Positions 36,061 through 47,953 of a stretch of 64,000 bases of DNA are shown here, in pieces. The stretch covers positions 323,605,294 to 323,669,293 of the forward strand of contig NC_053037.3 in the NCBI RefSeq assembly GCF_002575655.3, in the 5' to 3' direction. Within the stretch, counting starts at the first letter, position 1; every line of letters starts with the position of its first letter. A program made the translations under genes and the position numbers. The stretch comes from Aegilops tauschii subsp. strangulata (Eukaryota > Streptophyta > Magnoliopsida > Poales > Poaceae). The notes under the pieces are model-generated. The model saw nothing but the letters and a program-made list of their open reading frames with translations, was not told where the DNA came from and did not search any database.

Positions 36061-37500
36061 ATTTAACCCATGTTTTCTAGAATGTACAGTCCATTTGCTA
36101 GGCTGGGTGAACAAATAATTTCGCGTCAATGCGGCACATTTATATTTTCTAAGAAATCCCAGCCCATTTGCACTTCCTTCAAATACACGAATTAGCTGGG
36201 CTCGTTATATATATAATGTTATGTTAGAAGGAGCAATTAATATCAAAAAATAAACCGGAGAGGCACATTTTTTATATACATAATTAACAAATTAGCAAGT
36301 TATTGCTCAGAATAAAAATGAGCGCGTTATTATTACACTGGTCCTTAAAATCTTCGCAAGCTTTTGTACGCAATCACCAGGATTTTCCTTGCCTGTGAGT
36401 TAAAAACATCCAGGATTTTCCTTGCCAACTTCTGTTAAACATTTACTTTTATAAGTTAATAACACGTGGGATGTTTTTATAATGTATATATAAGTCTCTA
36501 AAAATATACGATAATAGTAATAATATAAATATATATAATGTGGTTAAAAAAAATACATTGGGCTGCCGATCTTTAAGAAAAAGCCCATAGGCCGGTATGG
36601 ACCTCAAAAAATAAGTTGAAACCACTATCACCATATGTCGTGGGCTACGCATGTTAAAATACAAAACCTAGGCCTAGCTGATACTTGTTCGCCCTCTGGA
36701 AAAAATGATACCAGATCCCCGAGCGAACTGGATTAAAGAGGGGGCCGGCGGCACGACTGAAGAAGCACATCAGGAGCGATTTTTTTCCTCTGCACCATAC
36801 AACTTGTATTTTTAGCCTCCCAGTCCGTGGTGGACAAGCAGCCCATTTGCTGGGCGGGCCAACCTACAGAAACCAGCACTCAATTTTTCATCAAGCCCCA
36901 AAAACAACGCAGTACTATGTTTGTTTTGAGGCCGAAAACATTATGGCAGGGGTTGAGCGGGGGAGGGGGCAAGACAGAGCAAAAAGATTAAAAAGAGCTG
37001 ATGCGCCATTGCTACCCTAACAAAGCAGGTGCAATTCTTCTCGGGAAGAAGGTGTGTCGTTGACACCCACACGTCACATACCCCACAGTAGGCATACTAA
37101 CAAGTTCACACACAAGTACAACAGAAAAGGCAAACATTCGTATCAAACTCAGATTCACAGGACACGTTCATATTCATAGCCAACATTCACTATCAACAAC
37201 TCAAAAGATTCATATATACACAAGTTCAGCATGTCTATGGATCCAAATGATTGATAGATCACACAACAATATTCATAGATAATTCACAAAAAGATTCAGA
37301 TATACACATGTTCAGTATGTTTATGCATCCAAATGATTGAGATCACAACCAATATGATCCATGGACGAAGTTTAATTACCTAGGGTACAAACTAGTAAAT
37401 GGTGTTCAGTCGGAGGTACTTCTTGCTAAAATTAATGCTTGTACGAGTAAACTTTCGAGTACATAAGAGGCAGCACAGACAATCTGAACTTTGCTTGTAG
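36061..37500. other. CACTA interior without recognised gene
   Basis: AT-rich stretches (36220-36560) and a purine-rich block at 36950-36990. No ORF with family features. Some sentence-like repeats occur (CAGCCCATTTGC at 36167 and 36839). Confidence 0.5.
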
Positions 37501-40500
37501 GTTTATCCTCAAATAGTGGCCTCGTGCCGAGGGAGGTTTGAGCAACTTGGCCACTACTTATATCCAACTAGTTTACAGGCTCATCTTGGTCCTGTAGCTC
37601 GCCAAAATTCTACATTGCAGATGAGAAAGGAGGCGGTTGAAAAAATGAACCACCCAAATTTTTTGTGCAGTTCAACTGAAATGGAGCATCCCTGGCGTGT
37701 ATACTGATTAAGTGCCAGATGAATATACGCGTCAACCAACTTGTCTGGAATCTTTAGACTCCATGCCATACAGTTCGCTACCATATCTGCCGATAACCAA
37801 AAGGCACAAGTTGGGACCAAAGACTGGTCTGTGTTTTTCTAGGCTATGCACCAAGCAATATTTTTAGCGTTCACTCTCCTAATACTTGGAGTTTGACAAC
37901 TGGTCGACGCCGGTTGATACTTGAATGAATATAGGCACTTCTTGTTAACATCGATGCTTGTTTGAGTGAACTTTGGAGTACATAGCAGCAGCATAAGTAT
38001 CTGTCCATCTGATCTTTTTGTGTAGTTCTACAGAAATCACCCAATGCAATGATTTTCCTGCGAGTTCAGGCTCCAAGTTACTCCTTTATAAAATCGGCAA
38101 ACAGTAGCACAATACCAAATTACCAATACATGACAAGCACAATAATCAGGATAAAGACCAGTACCAACCTGTGTGAGGTAGCATATCAATTACTATTTCC
38201 TTTGACTGGAAGCCGAGATAAGTGAAGCGACTGACAACAAAGGAAGAAAGCAGGCCCAGATTAGCGACTGGCAGGAAAGGGCGGAAGCTGTCGAGGCAAT
38301 GAAGCACCCAAAGTTTTTGTGCAGTTCCACCAAAATCGAGCATCCCTGTTGGCACATATATTGAGAGAGTGAGATTACTATAATAGTGGTAGTTGATGAA
38401 ACATACACTAACAAATAGAAGCACCCTCATTATCTTAATGGGTAAAGTTAGCAACATAGTAATCTTGCTTAAAGAGAGGTATTAGTTTATTTAATCAGTG
38501 CCAATTAGCTCAACACTCAAAGCATCGCCATGTATCATAGGTTGCAAAACTTTAACGTGCAAAGATAAAGGAGTTTCTCATGACAGTAGCACGATACAAA
38601 TAGAGATGACAGCAAACTAATATGGATGAAGGCCTTAGGCCCGTACCAACCTGAGGAAAAAAGCTTATTCATGTAGTCCCATAAGAGATGATAAAGCACT
38701 CACTGGAATCACTCAATAGTATATATTTTTGTGCACTTCAAATGTATGGTTGAAATCACTCTTGTTTACCAGTGCTGAGATTATATCGAAAGATTATCAA
38801 GAACTTCCAGCAGAGTTAAAGCACTGGCTGGGATACAGTTCATTGTATTGTCTTGTGTAGTTCCACTAAAATGTATGATTGGCATAACATGATCCCTGTT
38901 TGCACAAGTAGGAACAAGGTGAAACCTTCATTAGCTTAGTGAGAAAGGATAGAAAGACATTAGCATATTACTCTAACAGTAGCATCAAATTCATGATGGA
39001 CAATACACAAAACATTGCCTCATTGAACCAATGGCAATAAATTGACATGCAAAACAATAGCACTATTATGTCATGACACTAATAATATTCCCTCCCTGCT
39101 CCACCACATGATTCGCCTCCATAGACAAACATACACACGTACATGATTCAACATAGGGTGCTATTAAAGATTTGTTTAACTCCGACAGGAAAATTAGGCA
39201 GCAATAAATTAGTGGTACTTAAGTACTCCTAATTAATTAAGTGAGACAACAGAAGTGGAAGGGCTCCCTGGAGGATCATCTCACATGTAAGGTAGTCGTT
39301 GCCGGAGCCCTTGAATGGCCTCGACTGAGGCCTCTGGCTTCAGCAAGATCGCCCGGGCACTGTTTATTCTTCTTCTTCTTCTTCCTCTTCATTCTCTGTT
39401 TCTCATTCTCCTCACCAGTTCGTGAAACCAAGTACATGATTGGCCTTCTATTTTAGAATTGGTTTTGTCAGTAAGGGAGTACAAGTGTACTAGTAAAAAA
39501 CAGCATTTTTTCTCATGGCAGTCGCAAAATAGAGATGAACACATGCATTAAATATCATTCTTACCTAAAGGAAGGTTATGGTGCCAATATGGATGATGAG
39601 GATTGGAACACAGACCTCCCTTTGTGTAGTTCAACCGAAATGAACCAACTGTTCCATTCTGTCATTCCAGTTAAACAACACAAAAGTCACTTCTTTTAAG
39701 AAGAGTTTTGTGCAGTGCACCAAAAGGTCACAACAGCAACCAGGTGAAATGGATATCCCTGTTTGCACAAAAAGCTACAGACGAAACAGTCAGAGTCTCA
39801 AACAATTACAGGCAAAAACATTTGGCTAAACTTGTCATGGCTTATAACAGTGGCATGGCTTCATTTTTACGAGGGGCATTAGATTAAGAACAACTAAATA
39901 TTTGGTATAAGGGCATGGGAGAGTGGGTGCACCAGCGTCCAACACCATGTACCTAAACAGGGGCATAAAGTGGTGATTCATAGTTTGTTGCTCCGAGAAA
40001 CAAACATCCAAGAAACATATCTAGGTTGGTCCCATTTTTGTTCACTCTAGCCACCTACTCCTATGTGTGGATAGCAAATCTAGTCTTGGTCATACCACTG
40101 TGTACAGCGTTACCCCTATATTTCCCTTTTCGACCAAGAGACCGGTTGGATGACCAGTCTGTACTACTTTCACCCCCTTTCCTTCCTGTTTGTACCATTT
40201 CTGATGTACATACTAAATTCCCCCACCCCTACTTTATTTCTTGTTTGAACCAAGTACAAGATTCGACTCCATGAAGTAGCTTTACCTCTAACAATAGAAG
40301 AAAAAAATAGGTGACGTTGGACCATCCGATCGAGAGGGGCTGAGAGGTAGAAAATGATGCACATGCAGCGACGTAGTGAGCTAGGGAAGTAGAGGTAAGG
40401 TGGTTTCGAAGGAAGATATACCTGAAGGTCGTCGGGATGTGGATAGGTGGGTGGCGGGAGGCCGGATCTGCCCACACTAGGGCAACGACGAAGGGATCGG

Positions 40501-40780
40501 AGGACCTCCCGCGCCGGCGCTCGGCCAGAGATAATGGTGCGGCCGTCAGTGGGTCTCCTCCCTTGCTGTCGACGATGGCCTAAACGCTGCCCCATCTTCC
40601 CTTCACCGGTGGAGGGGGATAGGTCTGGATCTGTAACCAGCGGTGAGGATAGAAAGATAGTGTTTTTTGAAGGGAGAAAGACAGTGTTACCACCCCTATC
40701 TTGTTTAGATCTAGAGAGGATGAGAGTGTGTGAATAGAGCAACCCTAGCAAGCAAGCGTGGAGGCTCCGGCCTATATATA
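37500..40780 (-). other. Putative minus-strand transcription unit with repeated exon-like modules
   Basis: A TATATATA at 40773-40780 precedes, on minus, a GC-rich first exon with an ATG at 40595 and 58 open codons (MGQRLGHRRQQ...) ending in CAG|GTATATC at 40422. Further left, at least four segments begin with an AG|GGAT acceptor-like junction (exon starts at 39758, 38895, 38345, 37691) and hold variants of TGGAACTGCACAAA. The two leftmost encode similar peptides (QGCSILVELHKNFGCF and QGCSISVELHKKFGWF). I do not recognise a protein family. It may be a CACTA gene, or a non-coding RNA whose exon was duplicated. Confidence 0.35.
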
Positions 40781-40933
40781 CGTAGTGGGGCAGTTTTCCT
40801 TTTTCACTCCATCAAAACAATCATTTAAAATTGCGTACTACGTGCCAGGTCACCGTTTTTTTAGTTGTTGATTGTTTTTTGAGATAGCTACCCGCTTGTT
40901 CCAAGTGGTGTCACGGCATGCATGCATGCGTTG

Positions 40934-41058
40934 TACTCCCTCCGTTTCCAAATATAACTATTTTTAGAGATTGCAACAAGTGACTACATACGAAGCAAAA
41001 TATGTCTACATACATCCGTATGTTGTAGTCCATTTGAAATGTGCAAAAAGACTTATAT
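40934..41058. mobile_element. Stowaway MITE, right end missing
   Basis: The left end TACTCCCTCCGTTTCCAAATA is typical of grass Stowaway (Tc1/mariner) elements, followed by the familiar interior (GAAGCAAAATATG). The matching right terminus is absent; sequence changes after AAAAAGACTTATA. A piece of a similar element is at 41580-41610. Confidence 0.75.
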
Positions 41059-41163
41059 CGACTGCAGTGCTTTGATGTGTCGCGTCAACTCGTACAAGAC
41101 CGAGAAGTTTGATTACTACAACGCCCTCTCCCTCGTGGACTGAGCTCAGGTGCCTTAACTGCA

Positions 41164-41233
41164 CCTGCCTTTGGCTGCATGATAGGTGGGCCAACCACTT
41201 GTTGGGCCCACCTGTCATAGACGCAAAGGCAGG
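41164..41233. repeat. Hairpin-forming inverted repeat A
   Basis: The arms CCTGCCTTTG...AGGTGGGCC and GGGCCCACCT...CAAAGGCAGG pair across about 11 bases with few mismatches. Its GGTGGGCC and AACTGCACCTG surroundings resemble the hairpin at 46031-46106. Confidence 0.7.
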
Positions 41234-41620
41234 AGCAGTAAGTCAATGAAGCTGCGTCCCTCCCTCGCGCATGAGTGGTGGCTGGCAGGACTAGTAGGAG
41301 CTTTCGCTACACGCTATCCCTCCCGCACGAGGTGGACGGACATGCAGCAGAGGATTCGATACTGTAGAAGTAGGAGTAACATCATTGTTCGTCTTCTCGA
41401 AGAGGCGAAGAGCCAAGCGCACCTCGAACGTGGCAGTTGCGAACGCTCGCGTGGCGCGGTGCCTTGGAGCACGCATATAGCTAGGCTCTTGCATGAGACA
41501 AAGTTGCTATTTGAGCCCACTATTGTAGTACTAGTACTTGCTAGTATAGCCCTGTAAACTGGAAAGGAGTATTTGCCTTTCTACAGATTTCAATAAGTGA
41601 CTAGACTACACCGCGTGCAG

Positions 41621-42252
41621 TACTCCCTCCCTTCCGGTTTATAGGGCTCAAATCTCAAATCTCATCAACCAAGGCATTTTGCGATTGGAGGAATGTATCT
41701 CGTACTTTACAAAACTACCCTAATTAAACTCATGCATTAATTACGTAGTGCTCTCGTTTTCCTCTCCGCCTTGGTCGCGGTGCACAATATTGAGCACTCC
41801 TATATGACTAGCCGCTCTATCTACATCCGGGACATCAAAGCATCTGGGCCCGCGTGCCATCCACCAAATCACAGCGAGGTGCTACAGTCGAAACTCACCG
41901 GTCACCCCGGTGTGGCCGTCATGACCCGTCATATCACAAAACCCACAGCTTTACCAGCAGTGGTAAAGTGGCCTCGAAGTTGGACTAGGCGAAGTAACCA
42001 TCATTTCACTGGAACGCTCGTTGAAGCCCTTTCTCCCCTTTCTTGAAGAAAACCTCACTCCAGGCTACTCACTTCTGCCATTTTTCTTCTGTACCGACGA
42101 AGGAAAGGTGGGCGAATCAGTGATGCTGCTATATTTTCATTCCAATAATTTTCTTTTTGCGAAGCACCGACCGATTCTCACAGCCTATTCTTTTCCTGTT
42201 TTCATTGCGATTGTGGTTTCCTTTCGATTGCTTTTTGTTTGTCAGTTCATTG
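41621..42252. other. MITE fragment and upstream region of the 190-residue gene
   Basis: TACTCCCTCCC at 41621 starts another Stowaway-like end, without a visible partner. The rest up to 42252 leads into the two-exon gene and would hold its promoter; a GCTATATTTT at about 42128-42137 is the only TATA-like candidate. Confidence 0.45.
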
Positions 42253-42903
42253 ATGGATCCTGGAGCACTAGGCAAAGAGTTGCCGGCGGACAACCCATTG
42301 GAGACAGCGATCTCCAGGAAGCGAGCATGGACCAACGAGTTGACCATGTTGGCGGGCCAACCCATGGAGACGAAGAACTCCAAGAAACAAGCACTGGCCA
42401 AAGAGTTGACGATGTTGGCGGACGAACTCCTCAAAGATAGTTGGATGAACAGCAAGGGCCCGACCGTGCCTACCCCAGAAACTCTGATGGCCACCTATGC
42501 GAGGCTCAAGGCTGAGTTTGAGGAGATAGTCGCCGTTGAGAAGCAGTATTCCCCTGGCAAGGTGATGGCCCCCATCGAGGACGAGGAGATGGCCCCCAGA
42601 GGGATGGGATCCCCCGGTGAGCTGCACAAGGTAAAATAATGGCTTATTACCATAGTTGTGGTTTTTTATTATTTGCAATGTGCTTGCTAATATGTTAGGG
42701 TTGTGCAGGTGCCTGTGGACGTCCTTGATGATTCCGATGTCGCGGCCCGTCCTGTGGACAACACCCCAGAGATTGTTTTCGATGTCGCGGTCCGTCCTGT
42801 TGGCATCACCCCGGAGATCGATTCCGATGCCGCTGTCCATCCTGTGGACATCGCCCCAAAGATCGATTCCCATGCCGTTGTCCGTGCTATGGTCATTGCC
42901 TGA
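42253..42903 (+). CDS. Two-exon gene for a 190-residue repeat-built protein in CACTA
   Basis: Exon 1 is 42253-42630 (126 codons), the intron 42631-42708 (GTAAAA...TTGTGCAG, phase 0) and exon 2 42709-42903 (64 codons plus TGA). I do not recognise the family. The N-terminal part holds two copies of a ~22-residue unit around KELTMLA (TNELTMLAGQ, AKELTMLADE). A helical-looking stretch TYARLKAEFEEIVAVEKQY follows. Exon 2 is four 15-residue repeats of the type SDVAARPVDNTPEI, encoded by an exact 45-bp period (42730, 42775, 42820, 42865). No signal peptide or membrane segment. The frame stays open through both repeats and across the intron, which argues for coding. An upstream in-frame reading from 42157 exists, but this ATG begins the soluble part. 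It may be a CACTA accessory protein; no function can be given. Confidence 0.55.
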
Positions 42904-44103
42904 GAGATCGATGACAAGAAATAGTTGGTCGCACTAATCCTTCAGGCTAGTTTGCATTGCCCTGTGTTTAATTACCAGAACGATGCGTATTATCAAACCA
43001 TATTAGGGCTAGTGCACTGTCTTGTGTGGGCGGTACTTGCTACTTTTGTTTGATAGTGAATCATGCGAACCCTCTCCGAGTTATGGAAACAGATGTATCC
43101 TCACCAGCTTTTGATGTAATATATGGCATGCTTAGATGTAAGTTTGAACTGTTTATCATATCAGCAGGGCTTGTTTGATGATTCTTGGTGTTAGTAGGCT
43201 AGCTACTGTGCGAGCTATAGTACTTGCAAAACACTCACCGAAGAGAAATGTTGGGGCTGATGAGCTCGTGGTACGCTTATACTTATCCGTCATCGATCGG
43301 CCAATAGCCCAAGCTCCTAAAATTGTAGGCTTAGTCGACATGGATTCATTCAGGCCTCATTTGTTTCATAGGGTAGGAAAATCGTAGCAAAAGTACAGAG
43401 ACGTACAACAGAAAATCATAGCAGTACAACTCCGTCCGTTCCAAAATAGATGACCTATAGGCGGGCTAGTTTGGCCTAGTGGTTTTTTTTTAGGATGGCC
43501 TAGTGGGTTTCAGTGATATGACGTGGTACAGTGCCGTCCAGTCTTCGCGTGTGGTAGCAGTATTGCGGGTACGGTAAGTTTTCTTGAAGAAGCGAAATTC
43601 AACGAAGTCATGATGGTTCCTTCGTTCGACCAACTTACAGTGGGAAAGGTTGGGCCTGCGATACGACCGAGGTAGACCAGGATAATTATTTCAAAAAAAT
43701 AGTATCACTGCTGATTTATATTTATTTTTTATTTCTGATGAATGCTAGCGTTTCAACTCTTACAATGAAGAGTGCCAAACACGGCACGTGCTGGATGTCC
43801 CACACGTCAGCGAAAGGAGTGGTACATGAACAGCGTGGTAGAGCCCAGCGCAAAAAAAACAGCGTGGTAGAGCATCTCCACTTCTTCCACTTCTGGGTCG
43901 GAGACCACACGTAGTAGTACTAGTAGTATGAACGATACAAAGTTCGACCTGGAGAGAAAGACACGTCTAGTTGGAAGGACTCGGGGCATACACGTAAACA
44001 AATATAAAAGCTAATATGTGCCTCCAACTAATATAGTAGTAGTAGAGTACTTAGGCACGTACTCCATAACATCACCATGCATTGCACGTACAACATTTAG
44101 TGG
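42904..44103. other. CACTA interior, no recognised gene
   Basis: Contains a MITE fragment (TCCGTCCGTTCCAAAATAGATGACC at 43430-43454) and a segment GCGGGCTAGTTTG...GTGATATGACGTG at 43457-43530 that recurs at 44797-44830. AACAGCGTGGTAGAGC is duplicated at 43828 and 43859. ORFs are short and random-looking. Confidence 0.5.
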
Positions 44104-44189
44104 TACTCCCTCCATTCCAAATTACTCGCCATGGTTTTAGTTCAAATTTGAACTAAAACCACGATGAGTAATTTGGAACGGAGGGAGTA
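44104..44189. mobile_element. Stowaway MITE (Hades-like), 86 bp with TA duplication
   Basis: Almost the whole element is one perfect-looking hairpin: TACTCCCTCCATTCCAAATT pairs with its complement at the right end, around a TTCAAATTTGAA centre. The sequence fits the Triticeae family I know as Hades (name from memory). Confidence 0.92.
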
Positions 44190-45261
44190 CGTAGTAAGAG
44201 ACAAATGCCGCCCAAGAGTTCCCTTCTCGACCAACTTTTGGGTGTTTGGTAGAGTGTATGGAGGGTGCATGAGTCCACACTAGTTTAGCACAAATACACT
44301 AGAAGCATGCATGAAGAGGGGTGTTGAGTTGAGCATGCATGAAGAGGGAACAACTATGCTGAGACGAGAATGCAACCAAACACACCCTATATGCCACGCA
44401 TGTTCATACCATGTGTGCCTTGCTACTTCACTTACTCCAGACTCCCCCATGGCCCACCTCACATTATCACCATATATATTTCTTGGAGTCCGTGCGCGGC
44501 GGGCGGGCGATCTCTTCTCCCTCCCCCGTCTCTCTCTTCTCAGTCGACGCCCGCCGAGCGATTAGATTTCGGCTATCGACGGTTTATTCAATTGCAGGCC
44601 CACATGTTAGTGAAAATGCGAGACAACGCGTGTCCCCTCTGGTGAGCGGCATGCGAGCCAGACTGTCGGGGTGCGACGCGTACGAGTCGTAAGTGTGCTG
44701 CATTTTCCTTTTGAACTTGCAAAGCGTAACATTTTCGTGCGATCGATCATAGAAATCCAGAACAAAATGACGAGGGCGGTGCTTTCCCGCGTGTTAGGCG
44801 GGCTAGTTTGAGTGATATGACGTGCTACAGTGCCGTCCACTTGCTCCATTTTTATGTAAGCAAGAGTCTACACTCTTACGTGGGAGGAGTGCGAAACACG
44901 GCGGATCTGATTTTGATCGAGGGAAAACTGCTCCCTGCGAAATAATGGAGCGATGTTAGCAATTATAGCATGATACTTAGGGCATCTCCAGCGCTGGCCT
45001 CAAATTTACACCGGCATCTCTCCGAGGACACTGATGGATGCCATCCAATGCTGCCCGCATACCTTTCGACAACTATATGAACTAACCGGACGAATCGTGC
45101 AAACAAAGCAAATTTCAAATTAACCGGATGAAATTCATTACATTTTGAAAACTTTTCCTATAAACTGGATGAAATTCATTACATAGTTCGCACAAACCAT
45201 ACAAAAACCTACTGTAAACCTAATCTAAACGATCACCGGCGCCCGACCACCATGTCCGGCC
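44190..45261. other. CACTA interior with possible promoter and first exon
   Basis: GCATGCATGAAGAGGG is duplicated at 44305 and 44333. A TATATATA at about 44472-44479 is followed by a pyrimidine-rich GC-rich stretch and a GAGTC|GTAAGTG donor-like site near 44689. I cannot connect it to a downstream exon. 45090-45180 contains two similar ACCGGATGAAATTCATTACAT-type blocks. Confidence 0.4.
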
Positions 45262-45780
45262 ATGAACCTGAGAAAGCTGGCTATTGCCTTTGCCTCCTCC
45301 TCATCCGCCTCGATAACCTCCTCCTCCGGAGCACAAGGTTCTGAAGATTTCCGCCTCCACGTCGCCGTCAAGCGGCTAATCGGCCGCCGATGTTTATCCT
45401 ACCAAGCTTGGCGTCGACTGAGTGGAGGAGCGGTGGCCTTCCTGGGAACAGAGCGGCGGCGACCTACCGTGTACTACTCTTCCTCGCTGTCGGCTCTGCC
45501 CGCACACGCGCACCGGCTTCGTGGTTGTGGCGGCGGAGGGCGGCCAGGGGGGTGCCGGCAATCTCCTTTGTCTGCTCCTGTGACAGTACGTCCAAGAGAG
45601 CTTTGGAGCGCGCCCGGAGCGGGGCCCGATGTCCTTCGTCTGCTCCTATGACAGTACGTCCAAGAGAGCTTTAGAGCGCCAGGAGGCCATGGTTGGAGTG
45701 GTGCCGACAGAAGGAAGGGACCGGAGGAGAATGAGTGTGGGTCTTTGGCTATGGCTGGGAGCTGGGGCTCAAGTTAATAT
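45262..45780 (-). pseudogene. GC-rich gene fragment with internal duplication
   Basis: On minus, a CTATATTAA near 45775-45783 precedes an ATG at about 45691 (MASWRSKALLDVLS then stop). The block around GTACGTCCAAGAGAGCTTT occurs twice, at about 45587 and 45655 (68-bp spacing). GC content is well above the neighbours. It looks like a 5' gene fragment carried by the CACTA, with frame broken by the duplication. On plus, a 129-codon ORF (45262-45651) also spans it; I see no family in either. Confidence 0.4.
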
Positions 45781-46950
45781 AGCGGGCGAATGGCAATGAG
45801 TCGCGACAGACGGATGGACGGCTGGCACCGGAGTAGGTTCGTCGGCAGCCACGTGTCATTAATGTGGGCGGCGGACGGAAGGATAGCCGTGGTGTCGTTA
45901 ACGCGGAACAGTCGCTTGCACCGGGATGCCGCGCGGGTGGCACTCTCTCGGCCGTCGTGCTGCTGCAATGCCGGTGCCAGTGAGAGGTCGTGTGGGCGTG
46001 AATACGGATGCTGCTTCAGTGACTAAATCGCAGGTGCGTTGTATCACTGACATGTGGGCCCAACGGGCATCTGGCCCGCATGTCAGTGACACACCAACTG
46101 CACCTGCAGTTAAGGCCGTCAATGCGGCATTGACGTTCAGGAGAGACGGTGATTGTTTCAGGCAGGAAGCGCGCGCTAGCGATGGAAGGGGTTTCGGTAG
46201 GCCAGGGCGGTCAGATGCTGGCGTGGTGGTAATATGTGAACTCATGGATGACGAGCATTTGAAGCGTATGCGACATGTATTGACAACCAGGCGTCCATGC
46301 AACCGCTCTTGTCGCCAGCTAGCCTTCGACGACCACCATTAGACACCACACAACCATGCATAACTTATGAATAATGGACGAATCGATCAGACATACACTC
46401 GTGTGCAGTGGCACTACGATCGGTTGCTCACGATAGTACATACTCCGCACCATAGTACCCTCTCTAGCTAGGCTGTTTTATAGATTGTCGTTGTGATGGA
46501 CGATATACATGAGCAAGGCGCCGAGTCACGAGTATGACCGTTGGTGTTGGGCCAGGTGAATACATGCTCGGTGTTCGTGGAGCCCTCCAGCAAACATCTA
46601 AACAGTAAAAAGGTTACTCCACAGCCCGCTTCCCTTCTCCTTCCTCTTCCGCCGCCCGCGCACGTCCACGGGAAGCGAACGGTCAACGCTCATATAGGAG
46701 TGCTAGCACAAAAAGATGCATGCATGACCACTAAAATTTCCAGATTAAAGCGCCGCTCTGGCGGGAGTATGGCGTATGTTGTTACCTTCGGCCGGGCCAT
46801 GGCTACTGGGCGACGTCGACTAGAGAAGAGGCGGCGGGAGGGGAATGAATGCAGCTACTGTTTGGGTTCGCCGTCCGTCTTAAATAAATGTGCAACATCA
46901 CGTGTACCCGTGGGTGCATAAATTGTAACATACATGTCTGCTTAAGTGGG
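45781..46950. other. CACTA interior with hairpin B
   Basis: No recognised gene. ORFs at 45926-46342 and 46541-46921 lack family features. 46031-46106 is a strong inverted repeat, described separately. Confidence 0.5.
46031..46106. repeat. Hairpin-forming inverted repeat B
   Basis: The arms CAGGTGCGTTG...CACTGACATGTGGGCC and GGCCCGCATGTCAGTG...CAACTGCACCTG pair over about 30 bases with a short loop (CAACGGGCATCT). Followed by CAGTTAAGGCC, the reverse of a block beside hairpin A. Confidence 0.75.
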
Positions 46951-46965
46951 CGTCACGTAACTGGT

Positions 46966-46982
46966 GTGTGTGTGTGTGTGTG
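46966..46982. repeat. (TG)n microsatellite
   Basis: An uninterrupted GT run of about 8 units. Confidence 0.9.
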
Positions 46983-46989
46983 ATTCTGA

Positions 46990-47750
46990 GAGACAGAGTG
47001 CATGTGTGCGACTCTACTCTTCGGACATGTACTCAACCTTTTGCATCGGGATATAAGTATAATGGTATTTACTTTAACTAGTGATTTACGTGGACATGTT
47101 AACGTGGTTGTGTAAAAAATATGTCACTTCCTGCTCATGATTTGCGTTATATAATTACAAGCAAGATGCTCGTGCATTGCACGGAACATCAATATGCATT
47201 TTTTACAAAACACCTGTTGTGATTTACCCATGCAGGAGTAATCCCATGTGAAAAAACTAATGATATTTCGAGAATTTTATCGAAAAACTGGTATCTCGAG
47301 AATGTCATCGAAAAAATGAAAGATGAGAGATAAGGTGAGGAGGAGTGGAGCGTGGTGGTGACTGGTGGTCGGAATGGGTGGAGGCATGGGGATGGACGGC
47401 GCCGGCAGGCGGCAGCGGCCACCATGCTAGATTGTTCCAGAGACTTTCTTTTTTTAATTGCTCAGCAATGAGGTTGTGGAAGATAAGTATGTGGGGAGAG
47501 GTGCGGGTATCTTTTGTAAAATTATCATAGTTTGCTTTCTATCCGTTAGATATAGATCAGACAGTCTATATTACAAGATGGCAGGCACACCATCATCGCC
47601 AACTCGGTTTTTTATAAGGGTACAGATGATAAGTTTGCTAACTACTAAAGTAAAGTGGAATTTGTCCATGTTATACAAGTAAATTAAGGTGATTGTTTAT
47701 CATACGGGTAAGGTTGGATGAAGGGTGGTAGGAACAAATGCTTCGCCTAG
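46990..47750. other. CACTA interior, no recognised gene
   Basis: AT-rich, with a repeated ATCGAAAAA(A/C)TG block at 47278 and 47308. Nothing else was recognised. Confidence 0.4.
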
Positions 47751-47953
47751 AGCATGTGTGTGTGAGATGGAGTCTTAGTGTGTGTGTGTTTGTGTGTGTG
47801 GGGTGTGTGTGTGTGTGTGAGAGAGAGATGGAGTCTTAGTGTGTGTGTGTGTGTGCGCGTGTGTGTGTGATGGAGTCTTAGTGTGTGTGTGTGTGTGTTT
47901 GTGTGTGTGTGGGTGGGTGGGTGGGTGCGTGCGTGCATGTGTGTGTGTGTGTC
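47751..47953. repeat. Compound (GT)n minisatellite
   Basis: GT runs are interspersed with three copies of GATGGAGTCTTAGTGTGTG (47767, 47828, 47869), then GGGTGGGTGGGTGCGTGC. On minus it gives the His/Thr-rich reading frames, which are artefacts. Confidence 0.93.
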
